Source of the DNA: Cornus controversa
Taxonomy: Eukaryota > Streptophyta > Magnoliopsida > Cornales > Cornaceae
Direction of reading: 5' to 3'
Length of the DNA: 64,000 nt
Assembly: GCA_026545225.1 (NCBI GenBank)
Contig: CM048853.1
Coordinates: 20,533,255 to 20,597,254, forward strand
Shown: piece after piece, positions 11,901 through 26,900 of the stretch
Layout: the number at the start of each line of letters is the position of its first letter
Numbering within the stretch: the first letter of the stretch is position 1
The notes under the pieces: model-generated
What the model was told of the DNA's origin: nothing
What the model saw: only the letters and a program-made list of their open reading frames with translations
The model's database searches: none
Made by a program: the position numbers and the translations under genes

Positions 11901-14900
11901 GGGCTCGTTCCTATTTAAGAAATTAAATAATATGACTTAGGTAAAATTATTATCTCAAGAAGCTAAAGAAGATTGTAACCAAATGAAAGACCATCACTGT
12001 ATAGTTTCAACATACTGTGTATGTTTGCAGAATAGGCTCCACAATGTTTATGATATACAAGCTACTGCTTTCATACTGAAACTCGAGAGAAGAAAGTTAA
12101 AGTTATAAAGCCAATAAGATTTGAGAAAATATGACTAGAAAACAAAAGATTTTCATGTCATAAATTGTAAACAATTTTTAAGGCTAGCAAGGTAACACAA
12201 TACAAGCCATATATGCAGCATAAAACCTGAAATCTGCAAAGGTAGGGAAAGCAATCTAGCTGATCCTGAAGAAGCTCAACATTGTCCAGTGGATTCTCAG
12301 AAAGGTCATCTGGGAATCCAGCCTACAAATATAAATAGAAGCAAGAAAGATACAGGCTTCAACGTTAGAAAGAGAAAACAACATAAAAGTTCTAAAGAAA
12401 CCCATGTATGACACTATACCTGTACAGAATCAAATCTTGACGTGATAAAACCTTCAGTGATCTTTGGCACAAACTCATCAAGCAAGCTGGGAGCATCACC
12501 CTTCAAATACGGTACGGAAGTCACCAATCTTGACCACAGCCCTAAAAGGTAGTAAACACTGCTGCTGGCCCACTGGAAAGAAAGTATGAACATATTCAGA
12601 ATTGGAGCCAAAAGGTGGTATTAAGTACTATATATATATATATACCCATGCATACATATGTCAGCAAAAGGCACTATAAATCAAATTATTTGCTCAAAAA
12701 AACTTTCTGTATTCAATTTATGCAGAATGTTACAAATGCTTTCTTGAAAAACTCAAAAGTTCTAAACAGCAGTCAACCTGCCAGGACTGCAAAGACTTTA
12801 ATGTGAACTCTGCTACTAAACGTATCCAATCACTGTAGCCTTCCACGTTCACAAGTTCTGACAACTGCAACATAAATTCACATATTCAATTATCATGATT
12901 GACTATCTTCATCATTTTTAAGGTAAATAATAACCATCGACTAAAATTAATAAATTTGTACCACTTAAAGCAGAAGTTACAAAAATATATGTGCTTATGT
13001 GACCATTCACATGTCTAAGGGAAAAAAAAAAAGTAAAGGAACTTGTTAAAATATCTGAAGAATTAGAAACAACAGCATTAAAGCTAATCTATGCTGCAAT
13101 AACACAGGCATGACATGCCACAATAATGTTGATGCATTAAATATATTAAAAAGAATAGATGTGGCCACAGATTAGAGCAACTTTAAAAAGCTTGGGATAA
13201 GCTCAGGTTGCTCAAATAAGTGGACTTGGGGATACAATCAAGTTGCTCAAATTAAGTGGAGTTTGCCAAAACCAAATTGCTACTAGTGAGGTCAAAATGA
13301 AACTTGACATTTAATGGCGGTACAAATATCCTTTTGATTGATAATCCATTGCTTCAGTGATCTTAGAGATGAAGAAATTAAAAAATAAAAGAATGATTCT
13401 ACAACAAAATAATGATGTGATATTAGAGTTGGTGATATTTGAAAAAACAAAATAATTTTCTATACTACCACCGCCCAAAGAACTAACCAGCCTCTAAACA
13501 AAGATACACAAAAAAAGCCAATGAATCATATATTTTGCAAGTAATATACATATAAATTATTTTAAATATGTATGAAGTCAGATTCGGGTTGTGTCAGGCC
13601 ACCTAAGGTCTCAACAAAAGCTCAACCCAAAGTGCAATAGGATTGAAATTATTCAACCAAACACCAATCCGAGCTTCTATAAAGCTACGCAAGCCCGAAT
13701 GAAGTTTATGCAAAAAGCTTCTTAACTATAATCTATAGGAGGATAGAGATTCTCACAAATCCTCATTTCTAAGAGGATACTTGGCCAGTCATATAAATCA
13801 AAGGGAGTTATATTCCAAATTTCAGGGAGTTATACATGCAAAATCCAGAAATTCATTAGATTTGATATGATGTTGATATTACATATAAAAGTTCATATAA
13901 CAGTATGTATTTATTGATTATTAACACAAATTCATATGTACAAATACAGTATCACAATTCATAACCATAGCAGGGCAGAGAAGACATATGATGTCAAAAC
14001 TTAAAAGAATCACCTGATAATTCACCCTGAATCGTCCAAGAAGACGACAATACTCATGGTAATTATCATGATCAGCAAGACCTGACTCCCAGTTCAAAGC
14101 ACAAGATTGTAAATGACAAAATAAAGAGGGGAAAGGTTAAAGAAAAGGTGGAAAGAAAGTAAACACTGCAGAACAAAGTCATTAAAATGGTGGAAATTTT
14201 GTGACAGTATAGGATTATAAAAAGAATGAGCAGCATCACACACAAACAAGAATCGTCAGTGGCCCTAACCAAAAATATATATATATCACCAGTGGCACTT
14301 TAAAGAGCAAACTCCAAGGCATAAAAAAAATTAAAATTTAAAACAAAAAGAAAACAAAAAAAACTCATCAAATCCTCTAACATTACATAATGTATTCGTA
14401 ACTAATTTGCTAAAAGGCATGTCAGTAGGGGAGTAAGACAGGAATGTAGATACCCATGCATTCTCACCCATGTGAACGAACACAACAGCTGCGGCGCACT
14501 GGCACCTAATCACATTTCTAAATTTCGTACTTTATCTTAAAATTTACTACATAACCTACAGATGGGCAAACTTTACAGGTTAAACTTCAGTCAATGATTC
14601 AGTTCCATTGTTTACCCAACTTTGACCAGATGTCTATTCTTGTCAACAAAAGAGAATAGAGTAATCAGCAGCTTAAAGTCGGTGACACTTGGAGGGTGGC
14701 GCCGTTGTGTTTGGTGGTGTTTGTGGAGGGAGCAGAATAGGAGATACTTCGATGGTGAGGAGACTCCTATTGGGACACAAAAAATCTCTATTATTGGTTC
14801 TCTTTTTTGTTGGGTATTTGGGAGAAATTGTAAATCTAAGGGGGAGATCGTTGATTTTTTGGACATATTAAGAGTTTAGGGGCCCTATTTGGCTCTTTTA

Positions 14901-17900
14901 TTGTTTTTTCAGATGCATTCCCCGTTTGAATGCTTTCTCATTATACACGTCAAAAAAAAAAAAAAAAGTTGACACCTATCACATTGATGCCACTCAGTAA
15001 ATGTAAAAGCAGAATATTACAGAATTTCATCTTCAATACTACTTAATTTACTTATGCATGACCATCGAACCTTCAGTTGTACATATGATATGATTATTAG
15101 GGACACGTTAGATAATTAAGAATTAGCACAAAACAGTTTTCGACATATATCTTTAGGGTTCCAGGGTCAGATTTGATGGCTCAAATTGCAGTTTATCTCA
15201 AAAGAATAACAATTTTCAGTTGAAAATGCCTGGGGAAAGAATTAAGAATAAGAAAATGAAACAGAAAGTTAATTTTTAACGGAAACAAAGTATAAGTAAA
15301 AGAAGGCAGAAACAAAGAAATCACTATCTCAAATATAGGTTTTGTTAGGTTGGCTCAAATTCCTATTGTGATTAGGTTTCCATTATAGAGTTGTGTCTTA
15401 TTATGTAATTTCTTAGTAGACAAGTCTTGGTCTCAAGGAAGGAAAGTTCTTGGTAGGCAAGTCTTGGGCTCTAAGGAATTGTAATCCTTGTCCACCAAGG
15501 AATTGGATTTTGGGCTCTATAAATAGTTACCTATGTTATAGGTTGAGACAAGTGAGAAGAAAAGAGGCAATACTCTTATTGTATTTGAGAGGTCACTCTC
15601 ATTATTTTGTAGAGGTAATACTCTCATTGTTATTGAGAGGACACTTAGAGAGAGAATTATTGTTTAGAATTTGTGATTTCCTTTTGAGTGAGATTCGGTG
15701 TACAAGGGTTTAAGGGTTGAGAGTTGAGCGTACTCTTGATACAATCTTTCAACTTGTACTGTTACAATCTATATAGTGAAATCGGGCTCTCCGTGGACGT
15801 AGGCTTGTTTAGCTGAACCACGTATAATTCTTAGTGTGTTCTTGCAAATTTCTTCTTGCTTGTTTACTTATCATCACATTGTAATATCTGGTGGTACGTG
15901 ATTGGAGGCTTGTTTCACAACAGATTTGAAGCTACAACTTCACTAGATATTCGCTACTACAACAAAATGCTACAAACCCTTAAATAGACATAAACCTCGT
16001 TAACAATTAATTTTACAGTAGCAAGAATGACGTATTACAAGAAACAGTGACAACAATGCAGTTACAGAAATTCCTTGTTGAAATATATGTACCATAAGTG
16101 GGTCATATATGAAGCGCATATACTTCTACAATAAGAGCCCTTCTTTGTATAGCGTCCTTATCAGATTTTCTATATTCCTAGGATAATCGTGATAATGTCC
16201 ATGGGAATAAGGCAAGGATGATGATGAAGACTCATGATAACGTCTCTGATACTTTTAAAAATAATTTTTATTTTGAAAACGTACACGATACTCCAAAAAA
16301 TATTCCAGGACACACACTTGACACATATTGAACATTAAAATTAACTTTTTCAAATATAATACGACAGTATAATTGTTAGGAAAAATAACATGGTTCCAAA
16401 TACTTGGGCTTTCCTAAAGGACCAAACAATTATGATGTAATGAGCACATATCATATCAAATTTAGTCTACTCTTATCTTATTTATCATAATTTCTTTTAA
16501 TTAGAGAATGTTAGTCATGATATATTTAACATAACAAATTATTATTATTTTAAATTCACATATGAATACATACATATATATAACAATTTAAATGCATATC
16601 TACATAAAAACAATATCTACACATACTGACACAAACATCAAAGTGTCCTCACCGTATCCAAATAAAAAAAAATGCCAAATCAATGTGTGTAAATCATGTC
16701 ATGTCTATGGCCATGCTTCATAAGAACTTAGAACAAGTAATGCTACTGTTAGGACTACCAATTTCCCTAAAAGCTTAAGCTGTTAAAAAAAAAGGGCCTA
16801 ACAATGCATATCAAGCTCCAACACACTCCCTCACGTGCAAGCCAACTTGCATGTGGCTAGGAAACAAATGCAAAGATGGAGAGTTGAACCTAGGACCTCA
16901 CATAACCAAAGCCCTAATACCACGATAATCACCATCTATTCCAAAAGCTTAAGATGTTAGGAAGGGTGTAACTTAATTATTTGTATCCTCGAACAGTTAC
17001 CATCAAACCAGTTAAGTTACCATCAAGATAGCTAAAGTTGCTTCAACAAAATGATATATGGCCCTTATATTGGCCCCTCAATAGTAACGAAACTTCGGGA
17101 ACATATTCCCATAACATGAAATTATCTTAATTCTTGCCAATTACACTTAAAGGTGAAAAGGAAGTTCTATAATTGCCAAAACAAAAGTGCCAAAAAAGAA
17201 GAAAAAGAAAAACTTGAGGCAAAAAGAAAGTTGTTTAATTGCCAAAACAAACGCACAAAAAAATATTGAAAATAATTGAGGCACATCAATATTGTAGAAT
17301 CACACATAGATGAGAGCATCTAGAAATGCAACAAGACCACATACCTTGCCCAGTTTGTAAAATTTCTTTTGTTCCTGTCATTAGATGGGCCAAGAACTTA
17401 GAACGCGCAGCATCGTTTGTGAACAAAGACCGTCTTACAGAAGCCAGTCGCACCAAGCACTCCAATGTCTAGACATAAAATATATATATAATTAAGTATG
17501 TCAATAAAAAAGGCTCGAAAAACAGCCCACTCATAAATCATAAAGAATAATGATGCATCAAAAAATTTAAAAATCATTAACTAGCCTACTACAAATTGTA
17601 CAATGAAAAACAATTAAAGAAAATCTAGAATGCTTCAAATAAGCACATGAAAACAATAGCTAATATCAGGCAACAACATATCAATAATTACAAACATGTT
17701 TATATGAGAAAAATACCAAGATGTAACTGCATAAGGAGGAACAATAAACATCACCCAAATAGAAGGCATGGAAATTGTTTTTTTTTTTTCTGGAAAGTTC
17801 AAGCAGACACACACTCGCAATATTGCCCGTAATAGGGCTCAAACACTCAACCTCCCCTCTGGGGAGGAGAGCTCACACCATCTAGGCTAGTGCCCATTGG

Positions 17901-20900
17901 TAAGGCATGGAGATTTCTATATAAATAATTAAGCACAAAAAAATATGAAGCAAATTCACAAATAAATAAACACCAGATTCACCAGGTGATATGCAATGTG
18001 TAAGGAAGTTGCCACCAAAATATATTTAACCCTATTATTGAAATTAGCCAGCAGAGAACTCTGTTTCCTTCTAGTTAAACTTCTTGAATTCCCTGCCATT
18101 AGAAAAGGGCGGTTGGTATGCGGCTGCCTACAAACCACAAAACCAACACCTAATCAATATTCTGGATTATTTTGTTTTAAACACAACCAACTCATTCATT
18201 AAGCATTTGATTTATCACACAGCACATCTGAGCTTAACAGAATATTGATAACTAGCCTGATACCCAAGACATCTAAAAGCAAAACATTTATGTATTTCAA
18301 CTATCGGAATGAAAATTTTCAGCACCATTTTCATATTCGGATTTAGGCTGCATTATTACCAAAATGCCATTCACTTTGCCAAAGCAAGTGCTGCTTGGAA
18401 CAATTGTACCAGCTGCTTTCACAGTTATCAATTGCTTTGGCAATACACAACTAAAGTACCGTGGTTTTTAACGTCTATAAAGTGAAACATTTAACTAATC
18501 CAAAATTATTACTATGCCACAAGTCCAAGCCTTGAAAAGAGATGCTTCAAAACTCAGATGCCCAACAGTGAAAATATCAGTGATAGATGTGTGTGTGATC
18601 CATTTAGGAAAATCACTTTAAGAAGCATATTTAAAAGGAGAAAAGCTAACATAGGAACGAATAAAAACAAAGAGGGCAGATCATTGATCTTTCCAAAGGC
18701 ACTGAGCACAACCACCGTAACACCCACCCACCCCCACAAAACCCAAAAATAAAATAAAATAAAAAAGCACACCAATCCCATCATTGTCAAGGCTTTCAAA
18801 AGAACACGATCAAAGTTAAACTCCATGCTACCTTCAACCTTTTATACCAATGTATTATGATCTCCCAACCCAGTAATCATGAGAAAATACAGTTGCATCA
18901 GTCCAACGTGGAATAATTAGATATCAGATTCACAAAAACGTGGGAGGGAGAGAGAAGAAATCAGACCTCAATCAGATTGAATCAAAACTATTGACGACGA
19001 AGCAACACCAGGCAACTGTAAATCTTTAGCCCACTTTCATATACAGTCGTGTGACTGAAAAACTAATTTTTGTTTGAGCAACCTCATAGATCTTAAATAT
19101 ATATACATGCATAAAATCCTGTGTATATATATTTCTTTACATTTAAATTGTTAGGCCAATAGGACTAATGTTGGCGTCCGTTCAAAACTTAAGAGTCTAT
19201 ATTTTTATTTTAGCTTTTGGATGTTGGCAAATTCCGTTCAAAACTTAAGAGTCTATATTTTTATTTTAGCCTTTGGTTAGTATTTTCAAAAGTTAGTTTA
19301 GTTGTGTTACCTCAGTTCAAGGGCAGAATCAGAAATTAGAACTATATTCTAGGGCAAAAAAGTAATTGCAACTCTCAATTGTGCATTCATCAATTAGGGT
19401 TCATCCTCATATGCATTCATTCAATTAGGGTTTCTTAGATTTCATGTTTTGATACATTAAAATCCTTTTGAAATGCACAGAAGTGTTCTTAAGAAATCTT
19501 GTTTTCATAAGGCCAAAGCACTTCGATCAGTCGATGGATCAATCGAAGGCCACTCGCCATGTGTCGATTGATAACAAATGCCTCGATCGATTGAGACTTG
19601 CAAAATTCATTTTCCAAATAAAATAGAATCTCTCTTTAACCTAATCTTTATAGTTTATGGGTCTCTAAAATCTACATAAAAGCCTTATAACTTCATAAAA
19701 GTATTCAAGCTTATTCATATCTAGGGCATAGAGATTTTGAGCATATTGAGAAAATCCAAGGAAGTTCCTATTGCTAAATTTTGCTTCTTTCATATGTCAT
19801 CATTGCATCTACATGGTGAGGGTATGGTGTGAGTGTTGATCATCTGATTTTCTGTACTAATGACGTAAACAACACCGAAATGCAATCATACAACAAACAC
19901 AAGCTTGGACGACTAGTCATGGAGATCGAAATGTTGAAGGAGAAGCAGATTTCGTGAGAAGCGAATTTTTGGTTGATAGGGACAAGACTCGAGTGGAGAG
20001 TTTTGCGTGTCTAAGTCAAGAGGAAGCTAGGGGATTTCAAGAGTTTGGGAACCTCAGTAACTAAATATATACTTCTTTCTTAGTGGATTCCATTTGCTTG
20101 GCTAGATCAGTGGTTTTTCGTTTTCCACATAAAAATTTATGTGTTCTTGTGAGTAATTGATTGCTTTACATTTATGCTTTACAAGATTTCAATAATGATG
20201 AATGGGATTATTTACTTGCTTTCTAGTTGGTTAGTTTTTGAATTTCAGTTTTTTTTTCTCAAAGGGGAGCGCAATCCAAAGAACAAAGCAAGACCAAGGC
20301 GATCTATACAATCAAAGAGCCCACAAAAGACACCAATTAACATGAGCATATCTATAGACTGTGTGTGTGTTATATATAACAATATGCATATACACATAAC
20401 TATATATGAGATATCAATCAACATATCTATAGAGATCTAGAATAGTAGATAGTGATTGGTACTTAATTCACTTGTGGGTTGTATATGAAATGTACTAATT
20501 GAATCAAAACTTAGCCTGTATACATGGGTGAAACAGTGGTTTCTGGGGCAAATTTTGAGCAGTTTGTTGTGTATATTGATTCGAATCTTATATCATTTGA
20601 CTCATCTTGGAAAATAGAATAGAAGACAAAATTTTGGTTTTGTTTCGATTTCAATAGTGGCTCCAAATGTTGTCATAAGTTTACAGGAAAAGAAACCCAG
20701 ATATGAACATGACCAAACCAGTAACTCCAAGACCAAATTACTTCTTAACTGTAGCACTCCTTGACCTGATCATTGTACTGCTAGATAAACTGATAGAGCA
20801 AAATAAACATCTGAATTTTAAGATCATTCTGAGACCATTGATTGGTCAATAAAGATGATGAAAATAGGGTCAGAGAACCAGATCTGAAACATGGCTGAAG

Positions 20901-23900
20901 CAACAACTTAAGGACAAAAATACGACCCGACTGTAGTTTCTGTTCATACAAAGTATAAACCATTAGATTTATCATGCATCATAGATTAATCATCTAAAAT
21001 TTCAGGTCATTCCGAGAATGTTTGGCGGTTCAAATAGATGTAAAAATTGGAAGAAAATCAAGTGTCACACAGAGCTAACTGCGCATATGGTCTGATTTTA
21101 GAAGGTTAGTTGAAGGGTCAAACGAAGTGCGATTTTAAGAGGTTAGTTGAAGGGTCAAACGAAGTGCGATTTTAAGAGGTTAGTTGAAGGGTCAAATTAT
21201 ATATTGGGAAGGTCCTTTTTTCCTTTATCCTTGCAAGTGAACTCGCATACCCATTTTGTCCCTACGGATACTTGAACGCTGAACCTTTTAACTTTGGAAG
21301 GTATAGGAGATACCACTATGCCATAATAGCCCTTTGTGGTTATATCTTGGGATGCTTAATGAATCTAGTTTTACATTTACAAAAGCTTAATGAATCTATT
21401 TTTGGAAATACAAGATCCATCATCAGATTTTGAATGAATACATTTTATAATCGAGGAATCCAAATAGATCAGATTTGATAGCACTTGTCCTTCTAACTAT
21501 TATGATGCTAATTAGTTGTTAGCCTCAAAGTAGGAATTATTGGCATTAATAAGGATTTCTTAACAGCATAAAGTATTATAGAGCATAACAGATTTAATAT
21601 TTAAAATTGGTAATGGAAATCTATGGTACAACCACTAATTAAGAGTATGATAAGAATAAAAGAAGATGAAGAAAAACTAGTAACTGTAAATGATGAACAA
21701 TTAAATCTATTAAAATCTTGAAGAGCTGAGGTGATGTTTGGAAGATGGATGAGCTTAGTGTGATTCCTATTAGTGAGAGTGGGTGAACTTCATGTGATCC
21801 CTATTGAGACCTAGGTGAGCTCCATGTGATCTTTACTGATATGCGAGTTAGCATCGTGCAATCCCAATCGATATTTGGGTGAACTTCGTGTGACCCCTTG
21901 TGTGGCCAAGCATGCCTCTGAAGGTGAGGTGTGTGATCCCGATTGGTTAGCCCCTAGGAAGCATGGATACGGATGTCGATACGGATATGGGTCACGAATG
22001 CGATACAAAACAGGTACGGCAATACAACAAATCTCAAAAAAACAGGATTCAAGTACAGCAGGATACAACAATATAAAAATAACAATTTATATTTTTATAT
22101 ATAAAAAAAATAGAGTTATTAACATTTCTTTATAAACTATTATGATTAACAAACAAAATAAGAGTTAAGATCATATTGCATAATTTGCATAGATAAATTT
22201 TGTACTGAATTATGATACATATCTCAACACTTCTTTTTTAAATAAATTTAAACTTTTATTAAACAATCATACTATGATATTGTTGTTGGAAAAGCTACAT
22301 TTTAATGTTTAAAACTTGTTAGAATTGTGTTCTTAAGTATCTGAGAAGTATCAGATACATAGTCGAAGTATCTAAGAAGTATCGAATACTTGTTAAAAAT
22401 AAAAAATATATTTAAAATTATGGATACGTTTAGGAAGTATCGGTATCTGATGAGTAACTTTATCCGATACGGGTATGTTACTCCTATAGAAGTATTTGTG
22501 CTTCCTCGATTAGCCCTATAGAGTAAGGTGAGCATCCCTTGGGTTAGTTCCATACGATTCCAACTACAATGGGGTGTATTACTAAGTTAATGTACGACCC
22601 TTTACACTCAGTTCGGGTGAGTTACATACTATCCTAATGATTGGAGAGGTGCAAATGAGTTTCGTACATATCCATGGGTTTCTTTCGATTCATGGACGGG
22701 TTGGAGACTTGCAGAAAATTAAGAAAATTAATAAATAATCAAGATGTTCAGTGGGATTAGGAAAGAATAAATAACTGAGAGAAGAAAAAGAAATTAATGA
22801 GTTAATAAGTCTATTCTTCCGCTATTCACATTTCCAAACACCTCCAACTTCCACTTCTTGATATCCGCTTTCAATATTAAAAGCTTGTTGACAGAAATAA
22901 AACCGAGGTTTTCCCTCATCACATATCCATCGCACCAATGCTTCACCCAATCTTTAAAGTCATCAAGCTAAAGCCACAGTCCCAAATTTGAATGAATTTC
23001 CCTTTCCTCAAGCCTCCATAATCCAATAGAACCGAAATGTGATCCAATACTGATCTAGCCATAGCCACCTATGCAACATCGAAGAATTCCTCTTCACACC
23101 CCTGACCAAAAATTTGTCCAGGCAAGAGAGAGTAAGGCCCTGTCTACCCCTAGACCAAGTAAAGGTGGCTCTCCCTCCAGCAACAAGTCAATCAGCTGTT
23201 GAGCATTGATAAACTCAGAAAACTCCTCCATGGCTGCAATCCACCTACCTTCTGAGGATTTCTCATTAGGAAATCTAACAGCAATGAAGTCCCATCCCAC
23301 ACACCACGAGAAGTTTCATTTTCTACTAGCATGAACAAGCTCCTCCCACAAGAGTTCCCTCTCCACATCTTCAACAAGATCACACACCCCAAAAAAGCCC
23401 AATAAGAGCCATCTTCCTCCAAAACGAAAAGGCAAGAGACTGAAAAAGCTCCCCTGAAGAACATCAACCTTAGAGACCCACCGCTGGTCCCACAAGATCC
23501 AAACACCCCCGGCTAAACCCTAAGCATTAAGGTTACCCACTCAACAAAACGACCACCCCAAAAACCCATAAGAATCCCATCCGACGCAACAGCCAATTTT
23601 GATTCTTGCAAGCACACCACAAGAGCATTCCATTTGCATAAGGACAACTTCACCACCTTCCTCTTGTCTGAGTCATTTACACCCAGACATTCCATGACAC
23701 AATTTGAAGCTTCATATGCACACAATAGCACCCTTCCTCCCCCAACTACCCCTCTCCTTTTCCACCCAACTCCTACTTTCATAATTCACATACTAAATCA
23801 AATTATGAAGCTTCCTCTCACTCCTCCAAGTTGTGCTCTTCTTCCCTGTCAAGCCTCTCCTGTTACTCACGATTTTCCATTCATTTTCAATAGATTGGAA

Positions 23901-26900
23901 TAGATGTTAGGCTTATTCTTCACTCCTTTCGTAAGACAGCCCTAGATTTTTGTTTACCTCCCTAATATTCTCCATCACCCAACCCTTGTTTTGTCCTCTG
24001 CAGGCTACACCATTAAGTTTCCGTCCACTCTTTCATGCCCCCACAACTGCTAACAGTTGGAACAAACCCTCGTAGCACGGTTTGCTTCTCCCCTGCCATC
24101 AACCGAAGCACATTCATCAAAGGGAACCATGGCCAACCCCTTCCCATTATTGCTGCACACTGAATTTTCCACTCTCCAATCAGTAGGAGTGCTGGGTAAG
24201 AAGAATCCTCATTCATTGGCCCATCTCCACCTCCCATCTACCCCAAGACCCCCCTCTCACCATCTATTTCAATTATGCCATTAATGCCGTAGTGGAATCC
24301 TTCCTCAATCTCAGTTAAATTCCTTTCCCTGCGCATAAATTAGTTGCCCAATCCTCTTCTTTGTCTCTCGACACCATCATTTGTTCCAATTCTTCCACCT
24401 CCATACAGAAGTTGCCATCCTTCACATTCACCACAGCAACATCACTTCTGACCACTTCCCTCCTAGCTTCTCACTACCCTCTTTCCTTAGATTCGCCAGA
24501 ATAGAAGAAGAGAGGACATGGGAATGGCTGGATTTGGGCCCTGGAATCCTTACTCAGTACTGGGCTTGGGAAAGGAGATAGACCTTACTAAATTAGGCAT
24601 TTTCTTCCTGTCCAAATCAGGGTTTTCATTTTTTGCGTCGATTGGTCCGCTGCTGCATGTGACCATGTAACAGCCCAGTCTCTTTCAACTTAACATTTTT
24701 AGCCCATAAAAGATGCCCAGTCTCCTTCAGCTTAACATTTTTAGCCCATAAAAGATGTCCCATCTCCTCTGTATTCTCATTATTTGGGCTAGCCTGATCC
24801 AGCCCACATCTCCTTTAGTTAATAACATCCACTTGATGGCCCCATCCATTTGTATTTAAACAGCCACCCTCGTTGTCAAGTGCCTCACTCCAGTTTAAAA
24901 AAATCCCGTTAGCACCCCCAGTTGTCATCCACCTTCTGCGATCGGGCTTTATCTTTGCACCATGCGTCCCTTCTTCGCCATTCCCCCCCCCCCCCCCCAC
25001 GCACGTGCACTACATTTCTTCCCTTACCTCTGTTCATCCCCAACTTCTACAACTCGAATCCCAGCCTCTACTCTCACTGTGCTACCTTTTCTGCAATTTC
25101 CCCCATTCGCCACCACACATCCTCCGTTTTCAATGAGTTTTCATCTCGGCTGATTAGAGATGCCATCATTGGAACCAACACCGGCAACTTTTTCTACACC
25201 AACGTCACTAAGTAACACAATCGGTTGTCCACCACCATAGCATATTCTGGAATTTTGCCAACAACTTTCACCATGAGAGAGATTTCTCCAGCATCTAGTC
25301 TCTCATCAGCATCTCCTTCTTAAAGCCCCCACATGCAACTCCAATGGCTTCAAATAATGGATTACACCATAGATGCAGTGACAATCCACACTGTTAGAAT
25401 GTATATTGTTAGGGCATTTGTGTAATTACACCCTACAAGGGTTTTATTATCATTGTATTCCTTGTACAGATATATGGGACTAAGTTCCTTATTTTCAAAT
25501 ATGAGAAATATACAATTTGCAACTCTTCAATGTCAAACCTATGAAGAAGCTAAAAAAGCATTCTTCAATATTGGAGTTGCCTCTAAAAAATTTTTTAGCA
25601 ACACAGATATTTCAGAAGTATCTGATTTTTTCAATCTCCTCTGCGTCTCTACATGGTATCAGAGCGTCGGCGTCGGTCCATTGCCGTCAAGTGTGTTCTG
25701 AGGTCGTAGAGAGTGTTCTCCGATCGAGATCGTAGAGAGTGTTCTCCGATCATTGTCGTCTCTATGTTCTCCGATCACTGTCGTCTATCATCTTCACTGA
25801 ATCTGGGCATTTAATCCCCATCGCAAGCAATCGTCGTCTCACCATCAGAAACGGTGTCGCAGTCATCCAGTCTGTAAATTCTTGCCAGTGATGGAGGACT
25901 CCCATCTTTGGGTAACATCTATACTCGATTACTTCGAGTTGTTAAATCATCCCCAGCATCATCCATTGGAAAAGAACATTCAGCTATGCTGCTTCCATCT
26001 CCTCAACATTTTCCCCGAGGTCATGGTACTTCCGGTGGCAACCGTGGCTATGGAAGCAATATGGGTGGTCCTCGTGGAAATGGTGGTCGCGATAGCAGTC
26101 GGGATCGGCATAGTCGTGGTCATGTCAATACTCGTTACTGTGGTCACTGTCATGGTATCAATCATACTATTGAGTACTATTGGGATCTTCATGGAAAACC
26201 AGCATGGGCAAATCAAGCAGTCATTTCCTCTGCCACAACTGACTTCAGCCTCTACTGCCTCTGCCTCGCGATCCAATTCATCTCCTACTAGTGATCTTGT
26301 CACATTATCACGTGTCGAGTTCAGTGCCTTGGTCAACCAGGAACACCACAAGCCCCCCGATGGTGTTGCTACATTTGCCCAATCAGGTAATATTGAATGT
26401 TTTTCGGACTTTCAGGCGTCATCCTCTCTGTTCTCAACTCTGGGGCATCTACCCATTTGACTGGTAATGAATCTTTATTTTCTACCCTCCAGAAGTCTTC
26501 TTGCACACCTTTTGTTACTCTGGCTGATGGTAGAACTCGTCATATTATTGGCCAGGGTACAATTAAACCCACCTCTTCTATTTCGTTATCCTCTGTACAA
26601 TTGATTCCTCAGTTTCCTTTTAATTTGTTATCGGTGAGTAAACTGACTCAAGCACTCAACTCTTCTGTGACCTTTTATCCTTCTTTTTGTGTTTTTCAGG
26701 ACCTCAAAACAAAGAGGACGATTGGTGGCGGTCTTGAACAAAATGGCCTCTATTACTTGGATTATGGGTCGTCTACTAGTGGTATGGCTCTCCATTCTCG
26801 GGTCTCTGCCAAGCAGTGGCATTATCGATTGGGTCATCCCTCACTGAAATACTTGAAGTCGGCACTACCTTTTCTTGAGTCGGTAACTACTTTGGACTGT

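Larger units (their letters stand above)
14082..17344 (-). other. Exportin-7 intron 7, 3.26 kb
   Basis: Carries three insertions: an L1 tail (14682-14966), a Copia-type solo LTR (15343-15922) and a TRIM (16747-16995). The sequence between them is unremarkable intron DNA. Confidence 0.85.
22785..25391 (-). mobile_element. 5' half of an L1 LINE (ORF1 end, endonuclease), left part
   Basis: Minus-strand L1 with ORF1-like low-complexity sequence at about 24000-25390. The start of the ORF2 endonuclease domain follows at about 23540-23780 ([20 protein letters not shown]). Endonuclease continues near 23100-23330 ([24 protein letters not shown]), then the linker to RT near 22800-22950. It stops before the RT. 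The frames are heavily broken. The element continues at 29635-30130 on the other side of a Copia insertion, which split it. Confidence 0.8.

Noticed and set aside
16790-16945. Reading the 16.75-17.0 kb element as a SINE because of a GGTTCAACTC B-box-like motif
   Set aside because: Paired terminal repeats, primer site and purine tract fit a TRIM better; there is no A tail.
17996-18826. Short ORFs on both strands, one hydrophobic
   Set aside because: No family resemblance; hydrophobicity comes from T-rich intron sequence.
23634-25215. Pro/His/Ser-rich plus-strand open frames
   Set aside because: Antisense shadows of L1 ORF1/endonuclease sequence; low-complexity composition including the poly-C run.
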